Source of the DNA: Polynucleobacter sp. AM-26B4
GTDB lineage: Bacteria > Pseudomonadota > Gammaproteobacteria > Burkholderiales > Burkholderiaceae
Reading direction: 5' to 3'
DNA length: 64,000 nt
Assembly (NCBI RefSeq): GCF_018882285.1
Contig: NZ_JACVOT010000001.1
Span: 1,061,916-1,125,915, forward strand
The notes under the pieces were generated by a model. It searched no databases. It worked only from the letters and a program-made list of their open reading frames with translations, and was not told where the DNA came from. Below are positions 61,660-64,000 of this stretch, piece after piece (the first letter of the stretch is position 1; each line of letters opens with the position of its first letter). Position numbers and translations under genes: made by a program.

Positions 61660-64000
61660 CTACTTTTTGGTGGGAGTTTGTTGCTTCAATAAAGATTTAT
61701 CTCGAATCTCTTTTAGTTGCTTCTCATCTAGCGGCTTGCCCTTGTTATCTAGTGCAATGATTTGTGGGTTTGCCCAAGTGCCTTGAACGAGATAATCTAA
61801 TTGGAACAACTTGCTGACTTCATCTGCGATCAAGTATTGACCAACCATGGTGCTAAGACCAATGATTGGATTAATGAATGTATAAGCCAAAGACGCCGAG
61901 CCTGCGTTGAAGTTGGGAACAACCGTCACTCGGATGTCTTGGTTTTCTTGAATCAAATCGGCTCTACCAGTTAAGCGAATATTCCCTTGAGGCCCGCGCA
62001 TACTCAAATCTTTGATGTTGGCTATGCCATTATTAATAGAGCCTGTGGAAGTGATTCTGTCAAAAGGAGTTCCTTGCGTCACAATTGGTTTGAGTACGCC
62101 GCCAATATCCAAGGTCGCAATTCTAGTTAGGCCTTGAAAGCTGAGAACACCGAGCAATCTTGCAACGCCTGGATCAACTTGCAAAATCGTGCCCTTGATC
62201 AAATCTAAAGATAGGTCTGCATTCAAAGATTTGATATCAAAACTATACGGAGCATTCGCCCAATTGATTTGCCCCACCAGCTTTCCAGATCCATCATCAA
62301 TTGCTTTTGGAAAGCCAAGTTTTGATAGAAGCTTGCCAGCATTATTAATGTCTAAATCAAAATTCAGTTCTGTTTTGCCGGCGTTTAATTGTTTGGATTC
62401 TTTTGGAAGAATCCATCTACCAGTTGCATTGATTTGGGCATCAGCCGTTTTCAAAAATAACTTTTCAATCTTCCAGTCATTTTTATCATTGCTGGCAAGT
62501 AACTCCATCTTTCCATAAGACTTATTGTTAAAAATAAGTTCATCAGACTGAATATCTAAGGCTGGAATCTTTTGAATGCGTTTATTGACACCTTTGGTAA
62601 GAGTTTCACCAGATTCAGTATTTTCAATCACTAACTGCTGGAGGCGTGCTGTTAGTTTTCCTTGAGGGAAGCCTGCTCGGGCTGATTTCCATTGAACCAA
62701 ACCTTTGGCAACTGGCGATTGAATGCTGGCATGCCATTGCTCTTTATCGTGGGTGGCTTGTATGGCCACATCTTTGAATGATCTATCAGCCAATTTAAGG
62801 TTTTTAATTTTTGCTGAAACAGTGTCAATATCAAAATCTGAACTGGTCGAAGCATTGGCATTTGCTGGTTTTGATGATTCAGGGAAGTTTTTATCGAGCC
62901 AGTTCTGCCAAGCTGAAACGTCCAACTGGTCTAAAGCAATGGTGCTTGAGAAACCTTGTTGTGGGATATATCCAGGAGCGTTGATACCAAGGCCAAGGCG
63001 AATTTTTTGATTGGCGCTAGAGAGAAACTTAGCATCAATGATTTTGCCCAGCTTTAATTGACCTGACGTCGCTTTATCTGCAGTTTCACTTAAATTGCTT
63101 AAATTAAATTGACCAGTGAGCGCCTGACCAGATTTTTTATTGAATGGGGCTGGGAATTGAGAGTTGAGTTGATCGAGCTTTAAGCCCAAATCTAGTTGGT
63201 AACCTTTTGAGCGAATCGCAAGTTTTCCATCATAAGAAACCAAGCCGTTTAACTGCGCTTGTATTTTTTTGATTTCAGATGAGTCTGAGGCATTTAAGGC
63301 ATTGATCAATTGATTGATATCGACCTTGCCTGAAACCTTCATGTCTGAAGATGATTGCCAAGGTAATTTGTTCGCGTTATCGATCAATAGTTCGCCACCA
63401 AGCAATTGAGCCCTTAGGTTTCGACCGATCACGCTTTCTTCGGAAAATAAAATATCGCCAGAAATTTGCTGTACGTCGAGTTTTTGATTAATTTTTGCCT
63501 GATTTCTATCGAGCTTCAATTCACCTTGTAATTTGGTTTCTTTGGTGGCATTGAGGGGCATTTCAATATTGATCTTTAATTGAGCATTGCCTGAAAGCTC
63601 AATTTTTTTACTGATGGCTTCAATGCTTTTTCCTGATGGGCTATCAACGTAGTACTTGAGTAGTTCTTGGCTGGAGCCTTTGGCAACACCATTGATTTTT
63701 AATGTTGCAGTTGGGCTAACAATATTGTCTATAACTCCTTCTATATCTGTTAGCTGAACACTTTCGAATGAAGCTCTTTTTAAATCAAGTTGTAGTTTTG
63801 GACCTTTGAATGAAACGACGCCATGCACATCTGAAAAGTCTGACCATTGCCCTTGTTTTTTATCGGCAGTCGGGGCTGGTGAGTATTGAACTTGTTCAAT
63901 TGGTAAGTTGAGCTCAAAAATTCCTGGAAACTTGGTATCAAATGGAATATGCAGAGGGTCACCATGAATATGGATTTGACCATTGCGGATGACACCCTCT
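61660..64000 (-). CDS. yhdP: YhdP family (AsmA-like) envelope lipid-transport protein, 5' part cut by window edge
   Basis: 779 residues visible. I checked that the frame stays open from the stop at 61660 to the window edge; the GTG at 63828 is internal, since full-length family members have well over 1000 residues. The C-terminal region ISTMVGQYLIADEVSKLF-like (near 61830) and RMSTRGPQGNIRLTGRADL-like segments (near 61980), with repetitive beta-strand-rich text, are typical of the AsmA/DUF3971 repeats that form a periplasm-spanning groove for phospholipids. The N-terminal membrane anchor is outside. It heads the yhdP-nitrilase-tldD run. Confidence 0.9.
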   Translation of the reverse strand, partial: EGVIRNGQIHIHGDPLHIPFDTKFPGIFELNLPIEQVQYSPAPTADKKQGQWSDFSDVHGVVSFKGPKLQLDLKRASFESVQLTDIEGVIDNIVSPTATLKINGVAKGSSQELLKYYVDSPSGKSIEAISKKIELSGNAQLKINIEMPLNATKETKLQGELKLDRNQAKINQKLDVQQISGDILFSEESVIGRNLRAQLLGGELLIDNANKLPWQSSSDMKVSGKVDINQLINALNASDSSEIKKIQAQLNGLVSYDGKLAIRSKGYQLDLGLKLDQLNSQFPAPFNKKSGQALTGQFNLSNLSETADKATSGQLKLGKIIDAKFLSSANQKIRLGLGINAPGYIPQQGFSSTIALDQLDVSAWQNWLDKNFPESSKPANANASTSSDFDIDTVSAKIKNLKLADRSFKDVAIQATHDKEQWHASIQSPVAKGLVQWKSARAGFPQGKLTARLQQLVIENTESGETLTKGVNKRIQKIPALDIQSDELIFNNKSYGKMELLASNDKNDWKIEKLFLKTADAQINATGRWILPKESKQLNAGKTELNFDLDINNAGKLLSKLGFPKAIDDGSGKLVGQINWANAPYSFDIKSLNADLSLDLIKGTILQVDPGVARLLGVLSFQGLTRIATLDIGGVLKPIVTQGTPFDRITSTGSINNGIANIKDLSMRGPQGNIRLTGRADLIQENQDIRVTVVPNFNAGSASLAYTFINPIIGLSTMVGQYLIADEVSKLFQLDYLVQGTWANPQIIALDNKGKPLDEKQLKEIRDKSLLKQQTPTKK

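Overview
The window reads as a chromosomal segment of a small-genome betaproteobacterium of the order Burkholderiales, most likely Polynucleobacter or a close relative. Reasons: the gene orders recA-recX-DUF2889-sucCD, recG-oxyR-ubiA, pgk-pyk-fba-purC-purE-purK and yhdP-nitrilase-tldD-aroG, a split PntA alpha subunit, very short intergenic gaps, and a modest GC content (hand-counted lines give about 35-50%). The assignment rests on recognised gene order and protein similarity, not on a search. I see no rRNA, prophage, insertion sequence or CRISPR array; almost every base belongs to housekeeping genes.

Layout. 1-7.3 kb, minus strand: miaB (3' end outside the window), a Na+/H+ antiporter-like gene, tRNA-Met(CAU), an AT-rich methyltransferase, a DUF6352-like protein, an orphan DUF4212 symporter subunit and a TctD/TctE-type two-component pair. 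7.4-13.2 kb, plus strand: recA (LexA-controlled) and recX, DUF2889, sucCD, a TerC membrane protein, and a type IV pilin whose ribosome binding site abuts a strong hairpin. 13.3-18.1 kb: moaC, a BepA-like periplasmic protease, an NTF2-like protein, waaF, a zinc-finger protein and ilvE. 18.2-26.7 kb, plus strand: azlCD, lower glycolysis (pgk, pyk, fba), purine genes (purC, purE, purK) and tsaC. 26.7-31.3 kb, minus strand: a degenerate EAL protein, a LuxR-type regulator, a sensor-less hybrid kinase and dacB. 31.4-33.6 kb: groESL behind a sigma-70/sigma-32/CIRCE control region. 33.6-48 kb: a candidate 57-residue basic protein, pntA1-pntA2-pntB, mnmA, a GST, purB-waaA, a second TerC gene under a yybP-ykoY manganese riboswitch, and the queA-tgt-yajC-secD-secF cluster. 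48-57.3 kb: recG-oxyR-ubiA, proC-yggS and the glycolate oxidase genes glcDEF. 57.4-64 kb: a cobalamin adenosyltransferase, aroG, tldD, a nitrilase and yhdP (5' end outside the window).

The most notable item lies between tldD and aroG. A 25-codon minus-strand ORF (59213-59290) contains eight consecutive aromatic residues (FYFFYFWF). It is followed by an intrinsic terminator whose 5' arm can pair instead with a segment inside the leader ORF. This is the architecture of ribosome-mediated attenuation, here placed on DAHP synthase, the entry enzyme of aromatic amino acid synthesis. The leader ORF lacks a Shine-Dalgarno sequence and sits 6 nt after a -10-like element. The same -10-next-to-ATG geometry recurs at pduO, the GST gene and bepA, which suggests leaderless transcripts are used here.

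Other points of interest are the degenerate-EAL phosphorelay operon, the DUF4212 subunit without its symporter, and two TerC paralogues of which only one has a riboswitch.
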